In this document: positions 17,967-25,417 of the stretch, piece by piece
Numbering within the stretch: position 1 is the first letter of the stretch
How the letters are laid out: each line of letters begins with the position of its first letter
Source of the DNA: Candidatus Zixiibacteriota bacterium
GTDB lineage: Bacteria > Zixibacteria > MSB-5A5 > GN15 > FEB-12
DNA: 49,076 nt
NCBI GenBank assembly: GCA_034003725.1
Contig: JAVEYB010000018.1
Coordinates: 1-49,076, forward strand
Direction: 5' to 3'
Notes under the pieces: model-generated
The model's database searches: none
What the model was told of the DNA's origin: nothing
What the model saw: the letters and a program-made list of their open reading frames with translations, nothing else
Made by a program: the position numbers and the translations under genes

Positions 17967-18407
17967 TTAGCTTGTGCCGGACGGCTTGGCTCCGACCAGC
18001 GTAAACTGGCGACCAAGCGATGAACTGATTTGGTGAGAGGACGTCGCAATCGCAGGGAGGTTCGGTCGGGCGGCCTCGGGGGCCCTGACGCCGGAGGTAA
18101 TCGTCGAGGCAATCGCCGTCCGGAGATCATCGTTACCGGTCTTGTGAACGCCCAGCGGGACAAGCCAGCCCGACGGTTCAACGTTGAGGGACTTGCCGGG
18201 AGCCATCTCTCCCCCCGGAGCTTCGTCCCCAGAGGGTTCCAGCAGATCGGCGGTTGGTGACGTACCGGCTTGTTGGATCTGCTGCGCGGCAATCAGGGCA
18301 GCCTGGCGTTCGGCGGCGGTGGCACCGCACAGCGCGAGGGCAGCTACCGTCACCAGCACCACAAGCCGCCGGACAGACTCGATAAACTTGTTGAGAAGAG
18401 TGTTCAT
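17967..18407 (-). CDS. Unknown exported protein, 146 residues
   Basis: I do not recognise this protein. It has a basic start and a hydrophobic segment (residues 14-28, RLVVLVTVAALALCG) that reads as a signal peptide cleaved after ATA near residue 31. The mature part is low in aromatics and rich in Ala, Ser, Gly and Pro, and probably poorly structured. A strong promoter (TTGACA, 16 nt, TATATT) lies 18-45 bp upstream, the best evidence that it is expressed. The ribosome site is weak. secD follows after 166 bp in the same direction, so it may be transcribed together with secDF in the position where yajC often stands. It does not resemble YajC. Confidence 0.6.
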   Translation of the reverse strand: MNTLLNKFIESVRRLVVLVTVAALALCGATAAERQAALIAAQQIQQAGTSPTADLLEPSGDEAPGGEMAPGKSLNVEPSGWLVPLGVHKTGNDDLRTAIASTITSGVRAPEAARPNLPAIATSSHQISSSLGRQFTLVGAKPSGTS

Positions 18408-18424
18408 TCGTTACTCGTTGCGGC

Positions 18425-18452
18425 AATATAGCGGTGGCTGCCTTTATGTCAA
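18425..18452 (-). promoter_or_regulatory. Strong sigma-70-type promoter for the 146-residue exported protein
   Basis: On the minus strand TTGACA (18452-18447), a 16-nt spacer and TATATT (18430-18425). Both boxes are identical in sequence and spacing to the promoter at 18799 on the other strand. Confidence 0.65.
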
Positions 18453-18798
18453 TTTAGATTTCCGGTTGGACCCGCCGTCCACGCCCAGATGTGCATGTCA
18501 GGCACAGATGTCCGGAAAAGCCGGCGGCCGGCGGTGTCGGGATCCGGATTCGTGTCGCAGGCCGCACAGTGGTCGCTTCACTATTGTATATCGGTTACAA
18601 ATCGGTTTTGCGGTTTCCGCGTCGCAGCGTTTGAAGCACGTGCTGATGCCGGACAGTTTCTGCCACATTTCCTTTTGCATCGGGATGTGGTGGGGTGGTC
18701 CAATAACCTCGGTCCGGTCCTGACTCGCACCCGTAAGCGACAGTCTTTCAATGCAATAGCGCGACGGATCGCAATCTGATGGGAATTGGTTATAGCGC
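18453..18798. other. Gene-free stretch between divergent promoters
   Basis: About 350 bp with no frame that has both a ribosome site and a recognisable product. It separates two outward-facing promoters of the same design. No riboswitch, tRNA or terminator was recognised. A small RNA cannot be excluded. Confidence 0.4.
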
Positions 18799-18826
18799 TT
18801 GACATGGGGGCGGTCGGGGGTATATT
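18799..18826 (+). promoter_or_regulatory. Strong sigma-70-type promoter of the phosphate transporter operon
   Basis: TTGACA (18799-18804), 16 nt, TATATT (18821-18826). Transcription would start near 18833, giving a leader of about 39 nt before the GTG/ATG region at 18872. No PhoB box was recognised. Confidence 0.65.
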
Positions 18827-18871
18827 GGCCCGAGAATTGTCAAGATTCTGTTAGGATTTGCTGGTAGTGTA

Positions 18872-19996
18872 ATGGCGGCTCACCCCGCGACCGTCCCTGA
18901 TCCGAGGTCTTCAGCATCCAGTCCGTGGGGACTGGTTCTTCGCGTTTTCATTCTTCTGGGTCTTTTGTACATGTTCATGCTGTCCATCACTATGCTTGGG
19001 GCGGCGTTCAAGCTGATGGGCAAGGGGGTGGCGGAGTCGATTCTGCAGGCGACCTCGAATCCCATGGTGGGCTTGATGATAGGGCTTCTATCGACGGCCA
19101 TCATACAGTCATCGTCGACGACAACATCGATAGTGGTGGGAATGGTCGGCACAGCGGCCCTTTCGTTTGACAACGCCGTCCCGATTATCATGGGCGCAAA
19201 TATCGGAACCACGATTACAAACGTGCTGGTGTCGCTGGCGCATATTTCGCGCGGCGATGAGTTCCGGCGGGCATTCGCCGGATCGACCGTCCATGATTTC
19301 TTCAATATCTGTACGGTGATTGTTCTGTTTCCACTGGAACGAGCGTTTGGGATAATCTCTTATTCTTCGCACGTGGTGGAGAAGCTGTTTCGGGGAACGG
19401 GGGGGCTGACGTTTACGTCGCCGATCGCCGATATCACCAATCCCGTCTGCACCACGCTCGCGCACGTTTTGGCGGACAACGGGTGGGTGGTGGCGGTTGT
19501 TGCGCTGGTGATGTTGTTCGTGGCGCTTCGTTATATCGTCGTCGTCCTGAAGGATATGGTGCTGTCGAAGGTTGAGCGATTCTTCGATCGGTACGTGTTC
19601 CGAAACAGTGCGTTGGGATTTTTGCTGGGGATCGTGTTGACGGTTCTGGTGCAGTCGTCATCGATCACGACATCGTTGATCGTGCCGTTGATTGGCGCGG
19701 GTGTGCTGTCGATGCACCAGATTTTCCCTTACGTGCTGGGGGCCAATGTGGGGACGACGGTGACGGCATTTTTGGCGTCATTGGCGGTGGGGTCGCACGA
19801 GGCGGTCAGTATCGCGTTCGCGCACCTGCTCTTCAACGCGTACGGGATCGTGATATTCTGGCCGTTGAAACGAGTTCCGATATTCCTTGCGGAGACGCTG
19901 GCAAAGTGGACGCAGCGAAGCAGGCTGGTTCCGATCTTGTATATTGCGACAGTGTTTTTTATTATTCCGGCAGTCATAATCTATTTCGCGGGATGA
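18872..19996 (+). CDS. Na+/phosphate cotransporter family protein (NptA/PNaS)
   Basis: 374 residues, inner membrane, probably sodium-coupled phosphate transport. It has two inverted-repeat cores, each with the family motif: QSSSTTT at 79-85 and QSSSITT at 261-267. Each is followed by a GANIGTT-type loop (ANIGTTITN near 109, ANVGTTVTA near 291). About eight to nine hydrophobic helices are visible. The start at 18872 has only a weak ribosome site. The next gene, 6 bp away, encodes a free-standing PhoU-domain protein; in many NptA homologues that domain is fused to the C-terminus. Phosphate is the likely substrate, though direction (uptake or efflux) is not shown. Confidence 0.93.
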   Translation: MAAHPATVPDPRSSASSPWGLVLRVFILLGLLYMFMLSITMLGAAFKLMGKGVAESILQATSNPMVGLMIGLLSTAIIQSSSTTTSIVVGMVGTAALSFDNAVPIIMGANIGTTITNVLVSLAHISRGDEFRRAFAGSTVHDFFNICTVIVLFPLERAFGIISYSSHVVEKLFRGTGGLTFTSPIADITNPVCTTLAHVLADNGWVVAVVALVMLFVALRYIVVVLKDMVLSKVERFFDRYVFRNSALGFLLGIVLTVLVQSSSITTSLIVPLIGAGVLSMHQIFPYVLGANVGTTVTAFLASLAVGSHEAVSIAFAHLLFNAYGIVIFWPLKRVPIFLAETLAKWTQRSRLVPILYIATVFFIIPAVIIYFAG

Positions 19997-20002
19997 GGTT
20001 CG

Positions 20003-20683
20003 ATGTTCAAGAAATTCAAGGAGCTGTTCAGTTCAGAGAACCTGCTCGATACGGCGTTTGACACCACGGTCAAGATGCTGGAGTTCGACCGCCAGATGTA
20101 CCAGGCGTCGCGTGACAGCCTTCGCGACAGCAACACCAACGAGCTGCCGTTCGATGTGAGGCAGATGGACCGCCGGATCAATAAGTACGAGCGGGAGGTG
20201 CGCCGGAACGTCCTTACGCACTTGACGATCGCCGGCATTGCAAATCTCGTTCCGGGGATGGTGTTGGTGTCGGTGGTTGTCGATGTCGAGCGAATCGGGG
20301 ATTACACGAAGAACATTGTCGACCTGGCGAAGCTTCACCAGGCGAAGCTGCACGGCGGGCCGTTTGAGCAGACGCTTGTCAAATTGGAGGCGCTTGTCAA
20401 ACAGCATTTCGACATGATCGTGCCGGTGCTTCGAGAGCAAAACAAGGATGCAGCGAGAGAAATCATGCGGGCGGAAGACCAGTTCGGCAAGGAGGCGGAG
20501 GGTATCGTATCGGAACTGGTCCAGAGCGGCAGTCCGCAGTTGAGCGTCGGTGACGCGGTGTCCGTGGCGTTGTACGCCCGGTACCTCAAGCGGATCAACG
20601 CCCACCTGACCAATATTGCGAGCGCCATCGTCAATCCGTTCCCCCGGATCAGCTTCCGTGAAAAGCCCGGCCAGGCCGACTAG
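20003..20683 (+). CDS. PhoU-domain protein
   Basis: 226 residues, all alpha-helical. It has two three-helix PhoU repeats: about 15-100 (FDTTVKMLEFDRQMYQASRD through DVERIGDYTKNIVDLAKLH) and about 115-215 (LVKQHFDMIVPVLREQNKDA through LYARYLKRINAHLTNIASAI). The E/DxxxD metal-binding patterns (DVERIGDYTKN, and a weaker KRINAHLTN in the second repeat) are visible. PhoU proteins bind metal clusters and restrain phosphate transporters. With the adjacent NptA-type transporter it most likely forms a regulated transporter pair. GAGG lies 4 bp before the ATG and the spacing shows one operon. Confidence 0.92.
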   Translation: MFKKFKELFSSENLLDTAFDTTVKMLEFDRQMYQASRDSLRDSNTNELPFDVRQMDRRINKYEREVRRNVLTHLTIAGIANLVPGMVLVSVVVDVERIGDYTKNIVDLAKLHQAKLHGGPFEQTLVKLEALVKQHFDMIVPVLREQNKDAAREIMRAEDQFGKEAEGIVSELVQSGSPQLSVGDAVSVALYARYLKRINAHLTNIASAIVNPFPRISFREKPGQAD

Positions 20684-20706
20684 CGCAGCGGACGACCAAA
20701 GCACAG

Positions 20707-20743
20707 ACGGCGCGAGACGATCGATGACGATCGCTCGCGCCGT
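20707..20743. terminator. Long perfect hairpin between convergent genes
   Basis: ACGGCGCGAG pairs with CTCGCGCCGT. Inside, CGATCG pairs with a second CGATCG around ATGA, with one extra base on each side. There is no strong T run, so it may be a factor-assisted or weak bidirectional terminator for the phoU-like gene and the EIIA-CBS gene. Confidence 0.6.
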
Positions 20744-20766
20744 TCGCATTTGGATGTAAGCCGGGG

Positions 20767-21669
20767 TCAGCCCCGGATGATCATATTGACGATGTCCTTG
20801 CGGAGCAGCACGCCGACGAGGTTGCCTTCCTCGATGACAAAGACGCGCTTGACGTCCTTGAAAATCATCATGGCGGCCACTTCCACGATGCGGGTATCGG
20901 GGGTTGTGGTTTCGTAATCCTCGCGGTAGAGCTGGGAGACTTTGATTTTGTCTTCCTGTTTGAGCAGCTCCTCGAAGGGCTCGACATCGATAGAGTAATT
21001 CAGGTTCGAAATGAGCGATTTGTAATCCGGCAGAGCGGCCTTGATGAGGTCGCGGTCGTTGATCACGCCAACCAGGCGATTGCTGTGGTCAACGACGGCC
21101 AGCGCCGAGAGGCGGTAGCGGAACATGGCGTTGGCCACGTCCTTGAGCGTGTCATCGGGTGTAACGCTGGCCACCTTGTAGCGCATGACATCGCGGACCG
21201 AGAGTTCTTTGTCAATGGAAACGCCGGTGTCGGAGACGAGTTTGATGAAATCGGAAGGCAATTCGATCTTCATGATGCGATCGAGTATTGACGTCGTTCG
21301 CGCGAGACGCGCCAGCCCGGAGAGGGTCTGGAGATACAATTTGGCGATATGGGACGGGGTAAGCAGGAGGCAGACCACGTGCACGGGTTCGGGGACGCCG
21401 GTCTCGACGATACCGGGCCGGGAGATGCCTATGAGGATGAACAACTCGGAGACGGCGTCGGTACGGGCGTGGGGAAACGCGAAGCCGTGGCCGTACGAGG
21501 TGTTTTCGATTTCTTCGCGTTCGCGGACAGACTCGAGGACGGCGTCGTATCCGAACGACACTCCCTCGGCTTTGAGCATGTCCAGCAACTCGCGAACCGC
21601 CTCGTCCTTGGTGGTGGCGCGGAGGCCGAGCCTGATCCGACGTTCCATCAGAAGATTGGCCAGTTTCAC
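20767..21669 (-). CDS. PTS EIIA (PtsN-like) domain fused to a CBS pair
   Basis: 300 residues, cytoplasmic. Residues 1-150 are a fructose/nitrogen-type EIIA domain with the phosphorylatable histidine at H67 in GFAFPHARTDAV. Residues about 160-300 form a CBS pair (VRDVMRYKVASVTPDDTLKD, LVGVINDRDLI, then TTTPDTRIVEVAAMM, GNLVGVLLRKDIV). CBS pairs usually sense adenosine nucleotides, so this protein may link PTS phosphorylation state to energy charge; that role is inferred. The start is GTG at 21669 with GAGGAT upstream. It overlaps the stop of the DUF502 gene by GTGA, so the two are translationally coupled. No other PTS gene is in the window. Confidence 0.9.
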   Translation of the reverse strand: MKLANLLMERRIRLGLRATTKDEAVRELLDMLKAEGVSFGYDAVLESVREREEIENTSYGHGFAFPHARTDAVSELFILIGISRPGIVETGVPEPVHVVCLLLTPSHIAKLYLQTLSGLARLARTTSILDRIMKIELPSDFIKLVSDTGVSIDKELSVRDVMRYKVASVTPDDTLKDVANAMFRYRLSALAVVDHSNRLVGVINDRDLIKAALPDYKSLISNLNYSIDVEPFEELLKQEDKIKVSQLYREDYETTTPDTRIVEVAAMMIFKDVKRVFVIEEGNLVGVLLRKDIVNMIIRG

Positions 21670-22319
21670 GATTTATCCTCACTGTCTGCGGATTGTCCAC
21701 CGGGCGCGCGACGTCGCAGTATCGCAGGCGACGCGACGCCGCCGGAGACAATGAATTTAATACCTTCCTCGACGGTCATATCGAGCAGAATGACATCGGT
21801 TTCGGGCACAACCACAACCATACCTGAAACGGGCGTCGGGGTTGACGGCACGTAGGCGATAATGGAATCGACCATCGCTCCGTCTTGCTCCATTTGCGTT
21901 CGTCCGGCCACAAAACACATCGAGTACGATCCTTTTCGCGGGTACGCCACGAGGGCCACCTCGCTGAAACCGGCGTTTTGCGTCGCGGTCATGGCCTGCA
22001 GCAGTTGCTTGGCCGACGAGTAGATCGGCCGCACGAGCGGCAGCCGCACCAGCACGCGCTCACCGTAATCATAGAGACGAGCGCCGATGAAGTTGCGCGT
22101 AATCACACCGGCCAGCAAAATCAGCAACAGCGTGGCGACCAGCCCCAGCCCCGGAACGTAGTATCCGAAAATCTTCAGGATGACCGGTCCGAGAATGCCG
22201 TCAACCGCATCGAAAAACAGGCGCAGAATGAGGTAGGTCAGAATCAGCGGAACGACGATCAGTACGCCGCTGACGAAGTACCGCTTGATGATGTCAAGTA
22301 GTGAGCGAATGATGTTCAT
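21666..22319 (-). CDS. DUF502 family membrane protein
   Basis: 217 residues. Two transmembrane helices lie at about 17-38 and 55-74, joined by the DUF502 signature FDAVDGILGP. A soluble domain follows (RLPLVRPIYSSAKQLLQAMT, FSEVALVAYPRKGSYSMCFV, then VPSTPTPVSGMVVVVPETDV), and those segments are typical of the family. The role of DUF502 proteins in bacteria is not settled; plant relatives (LCV/COV) act in membrane trafficking. A good promoter is just upstream, and the gene is coupled by a 4-bp overlap to the EIIA-CBS protein. Confidence 0.93.
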   Translation of the reverse strand: MNIIRSLLDIIKRYFVSGVLIVVPLILTYLILRLFFDAVDGILGPVILKIFGYYVPGLGLVATLLLILLAGVITRNFIGARLYDYGERVLVRLPLVRPIYSSAKQLLQAMTATQNAGFSEVALVAYPRKGSYSMCFVAGRTQMEQDGAMVDSIIAYVPSTPTPVSGMVVVVPETDVILLDMTVEEGIKFIVSGGVASPAILRRRAPGGQSADSEDKS

Positions 22320-22351
22320 CCGGCCAGCCCGCGCATTCTGCGTCCGATCGG

Positions 22352-22380
22352 AAAATATCGGGCCTGCCGGTTACTGTCAA
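22352..22380 (-). promoter_or_regulatory. Promoter of the DUF502/EIIA-CBS operon
   Basis: On the minus strand TTGACA (22380-22375), 17 nt, TATTTT (22357-22352). It sits in the gap after nuoN, so these genes need not depend on read-through from nuo. Confidence 0.6.
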
Positions 22381-22395
22381 CGAGATTCATGGGCG

Positions 22396-23904
22396 TCAGG
22401 GTACCAGCAGGCCGAACGCCGCGGGGATGCCTGAGGCGAATTCCATGATGGGGCTCGGATAGAGGCCGAAAAGGATAACGCCCACCAGCCCGATCAGGAC
22501 GACGGCAAAACCCGGCATTGACATCGGCAGCGCGTAAGGCGACTCCTCGGTGGCGAAATACATCGTCTTGATCACGTTGGCGTAGTAGTACAGCGCGAAG
22601 ACGGACGTGATCAGTCCGATTCCCACCAGCCAGTACAGCCAGGTATGCACCTCATTCGATCCGGCCATCTTGATGGCGGCGGCGAAGACGTAGTATTTGG
22701 CGAAAAATCCCGCCAGCGGGGGAATGCCCGCGAGTGACAGCATAAAGACCGACATGCAGGCGGAGTAAAAGGGCGCAGTCCGAGCGAGGCCGCCGTAGCT
22801 GCTGATCTGGGTCGAGCCGGTCTTGTCCTCGAAGATCGCCACCACGGCGAACGCGCCCATGTTTGCGAAGAGGTAGGTGAACATGTAGAATGAAACGGAC
22901 GCCAGCCCGATATCATTGAGGGCCAGCATGCCGATCATGATGTAGCCGGCCTGTGCGATCGATGAGAACGCAAGCATGCGTTTGATGTTGGTTTGCCGGA
23001 CGGCCGCGACGTTCCCCCAGATCATTGCGGCCGCGGCCAGGACGCCGACAAGTACGCCCCAGTCATTGGGGGCCATGACATGCTCGTAGAAGACCTGAAG
23101 ACCATTAATCATGATTTTGGCGAAGGCGACGAGGCCGGCGGCCTTCGAACCGACCGACAGGAAAGCGGCGACCGGAGTCGGCGCGCCTTCATAGACATCG
23201 GGAGCCCACTGATGGAACGGCGGCAACGCAAGCTTGAAGCCGAGGCCGGCAACCAGCAGCACGATACCAAGCATGGGCAGCAGACCGATTTCGCGGAACG
23301 TCAGGTGCGTGGTCGCTATGTTGACGCGCATTTGGAGCAGGTCGGTCGTACCGGACAGGCCGTAAAGGAAGGAGATCCCGTACAGCAGCAGCGCCGACGA
23401 AAAGGCGCCGACAATCAGGTACTTCACGCCCGCCTCAACTGACAGCCGGTTGTCCTTGAAGAAGGCGGCGCACACGAAGAGCGGGATAGTGGTCAGTTCC
23501 AGTCCAATGTAGAGCGACAGCAGTTCGTTGGAGGACGCCAGGAACATCATGCCGACAGTCGACAGCATGATCAGCCCGAAGAACTCGCCGCGATGGTGCT
23601 GGATTCTCTGTTCGAGTGATCCGAATGAGGATCCGATCGCCATAAACGCCGCCCCGATAAAGATGACCTTGAAGAAGAGCGAGCCGGCGTCGTTATAGAA
23701 CATGGCGCCAAAACCGGCGCCTTCAGGCGTCACCGCCAATACGACACCGGTCACCAGAAGACCGAGCATCGCGACGTAACCGGTGGTCGTTCCCGAGCGG
23801 CGCTTTGTCAGCAGGTCGTACGCAATGGTCGCCAGCGCCCAGACGAACAGCACCAGCTCGGGGGCCATCACGCGCAGATTAACTGGAGGAAGCTGGAAGT
23901 CCAT
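22396..23904 (-). CDS. nuoN: NADH-quinone oxidoreductase subunit N
   Basis: 502 residues, about fourteen transmembrane helices; one of the three Mrp-antiporter-like proton channels of complex I. The conserved glutamate is in LLSLYIGLELTTIPLFV and the lysine in LGFKLALPPFHQWAPDVYEG. The second-half channel is marked by NIKRMLAFSSIAQAGYIMIG. TAAGGAT precedes the ATG. It is the last gene of the nuo operon, 6 bp after nuoM. Confidence 0.97.
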   Translation of the reverse strand: MDFQLPPVNLRVMAPELVLFVWALATIAYDLLTKRRSGTTTGYVAMLGLLVTGVVLAVTPEGAGFGAMFYNDAGSLFFKVIFIGAAFMAIGSSFGSLEQRIQHHRGEFFGLIMLSTVGMMFLASSNELLSLYIGLELTTIPLFVCAAFFKDNRLSVEAGVKYLIVGAFSSALLLYGISFLYGLSGTTDLLQMRVNIATTHLTFREIGLLPMLGIVLLVAGLGFKLALPPFHQWAPDVYEGAPTPVAAFLSVGSKAAGLVAFAKIMINGLQVFYEHVMAPNDWGVLVGVLAAAAMIWGNVAAVRQTNIKRMLAFSSIAQAGYIMIGMLALNDIGLASVSFYMFTYLFANMGAFAVVAIFEDKTGSTQISSYGGLARTAPFYSACMSVFMLSLAGIPPLAGFFAKYYVFAAAIKMAGSNEVHTWLYWLVGIGLITSVFALYYYANVIKTMYFATEESPYALPMSMPGFAVVLIGLVGVILFGLYPSPIMEFASGIPAAFGLLVP

Positions 23905-23910
23905 ACATCC

Positions 23911-25389
23911 TTACCGCGCCATCAGGGTCACGAGGTGTTCGAGCGTAGCCTGCATCAGCTCGTTGAGCGGTTTGGGATACAGGCCGATCCACAGGGTGAA
24001 CACCATCAGCGGCGCCACCGTCACTATCTCTCGGAAGTTGATTTCGGTCAATCCGCCCCACCTGGAGAGGTTGAATTCTCCGAGGAAGACATTCTGCACC
24101 ATGCGAAGCATGTAAGCGGCTCCCAGGACCACGCCCAGCACGGCGATACCAACCATGACTTTGTTGAGGGCGCTGAAGGAGCCCACAAAGATCATAAACT
24201 CGGAGACAAACCCGGACATGCCGGGGAGCCCGAGCGACGCCATCGAGAAAAAGACCATGATGCCGGTGTAGATAGGCAGTTTGGAGCCGAGCCCTCCGAA
24301 CAGTGCGATTTCACGGGTGTGGGCGCGGTCATACAGCACGCCCACCAAAAGGAACAGGGCGCCGGTGATTAAGCCGTGAGAGATCATCTGGAACATGCAA
24401 CCGGCGATGGCCTGCACGGACGTGATGGCGCCCAGCGCCAGCATGCAATAGCCCATATGGGAGACCGAGGAATACGCGACGAGTTTTTTGAGGTCCTTCT
24501 GCGCCATGGACACCAGCGCGCCGTAAATGATGGCGATCACGCCGAGCAGGGCGATCCAGAAAGAGAAGTAGCGCACGGCATCAGGAAACATCGGCCAGCT
24601 GATCCGGAGCATACCGTATGTGCCCATTTTCAGCAGGACGCCGGCGAGGATCACCGACACCGCGGTGGGCGCCTCGACGTGCGCGTCGGGCAACCACGTA
24701 TGGAAGGGCCAGACCGGGACTTTGATCGCAAACGCGATGAAGAAGAACGCGAAGCAAACCAGCTGGAGCGTGTGCGGCAGGTTTGATCCGGACTCGATCA
24801 GTTCCATCATATTGAGGGTGTGCGGCTCGGAGGTGAAGTACAGGATAAGGATGGACACCAGCATAAAAATCGAGCCGAACAAGGTATACAGGAAGAACTT
24901 GATGGCCGCATACTCCTTGCGCGGTCCCCCCCACACCCCGATCAGGAAATACATCGGCACCAGCATGACTTCCCAGAAGATGTAAAACAGGAAGAAGTCC
25001 AGCGCGACAAACACGCCCATCATGCCCGATTCCAGGAGCAGGAAGAATGCGAAGTACTCCTTGACGCGGTTTTCAATCCCGAACGAGGCCAGCAACGAGA
25101 TGGTGCTCAACAGGCCGGTCAACGCCAGCAGCGGCACAGAGATGCCGTCGGCGCCGAGGTAATACTGCACGTTAAGCAACGGGATCCAGTTGAACGGGCC
25201 TTCCACAAACGCCATCGCCGCTGATGAAGCGTGGTTGATGTAGTAATCGTACAACAGCCAGAAAGAGACGACCAGCGGGGGGATACTCGCGGCGACCGAA
25301 GTCCATCGGATGGCCCATTTGGCGTTTTTGGGCAGCAGCATCACGAGGAGCATTCCCGCCAGCGGAATGAATATCAGCGAACTGAGCAT
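23911..25389 (-). CDS. nuoM: NADH-quinone oxidoreductase subunit M
   Basis: 492 residues from the start at 25389, proton-pumping membrane subunit. Key residues lie in FYIFWEVMLVPMYFLIGVWG (glutamate) and FAIKVPVWPFHTWLPDAHVE (lysine and the TM7-8 signature). DLKKLVAYSSVSHMGYCMLA marks the second half-channel. A longer reading frame reaches 25452 but adds a basic non-conserved stretch. The chosen ATG begins MLSSLIFIPLAG, the normal first helix, with GGGAGG about 12 bp upstream. Confidence 0.96.
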   Translation of the reverse strand: MLSSLIFIPLAGMLLVMLLPKNAKWAIRWTSVAASIPPLVVSFWLLYDYYINHASSAAMAFVEGPFNWIPLLNVQYYLGADGISVPLLALTGLLSTISLLASFGIENRVKEYFAFFLLLESGMMGVFVALDFFLFYIFWEVMLVPMYFLIGVWGGPRKEYAAIKFFLYTLFGSIFMLVSILILYFTSEPHTLNMMELIESGSNLPHTLQLVCFAFFFIAFAIKVPVWPFHTWLPDAHVEAPTAVSVILAGVLLKMGTYGMLRISWPMFPDAVRYFSFWIALLGVIAIIYGALVSMAQKDLKKLVAYSSVSHMGYCMLALGAITSVQAIAGCMFQMISHGLITGALFLLVGVLYDRAHTREIALFGGLGSKLPIYTGIMVFFSMASLGLPGMSGFVSEFMIFVGSFSALNKVMVGIAVLGVVLGAAYMLRMVQNVFLGEFNLSRWGGLTEINFREIVTVAPLMVFTLWIGLYPKPLNELMQATLEHLVTLMAR

Positions 25390-25417
25390 TGTATGTTCGA
25401 GCCTCCCAGAAGGGTAC

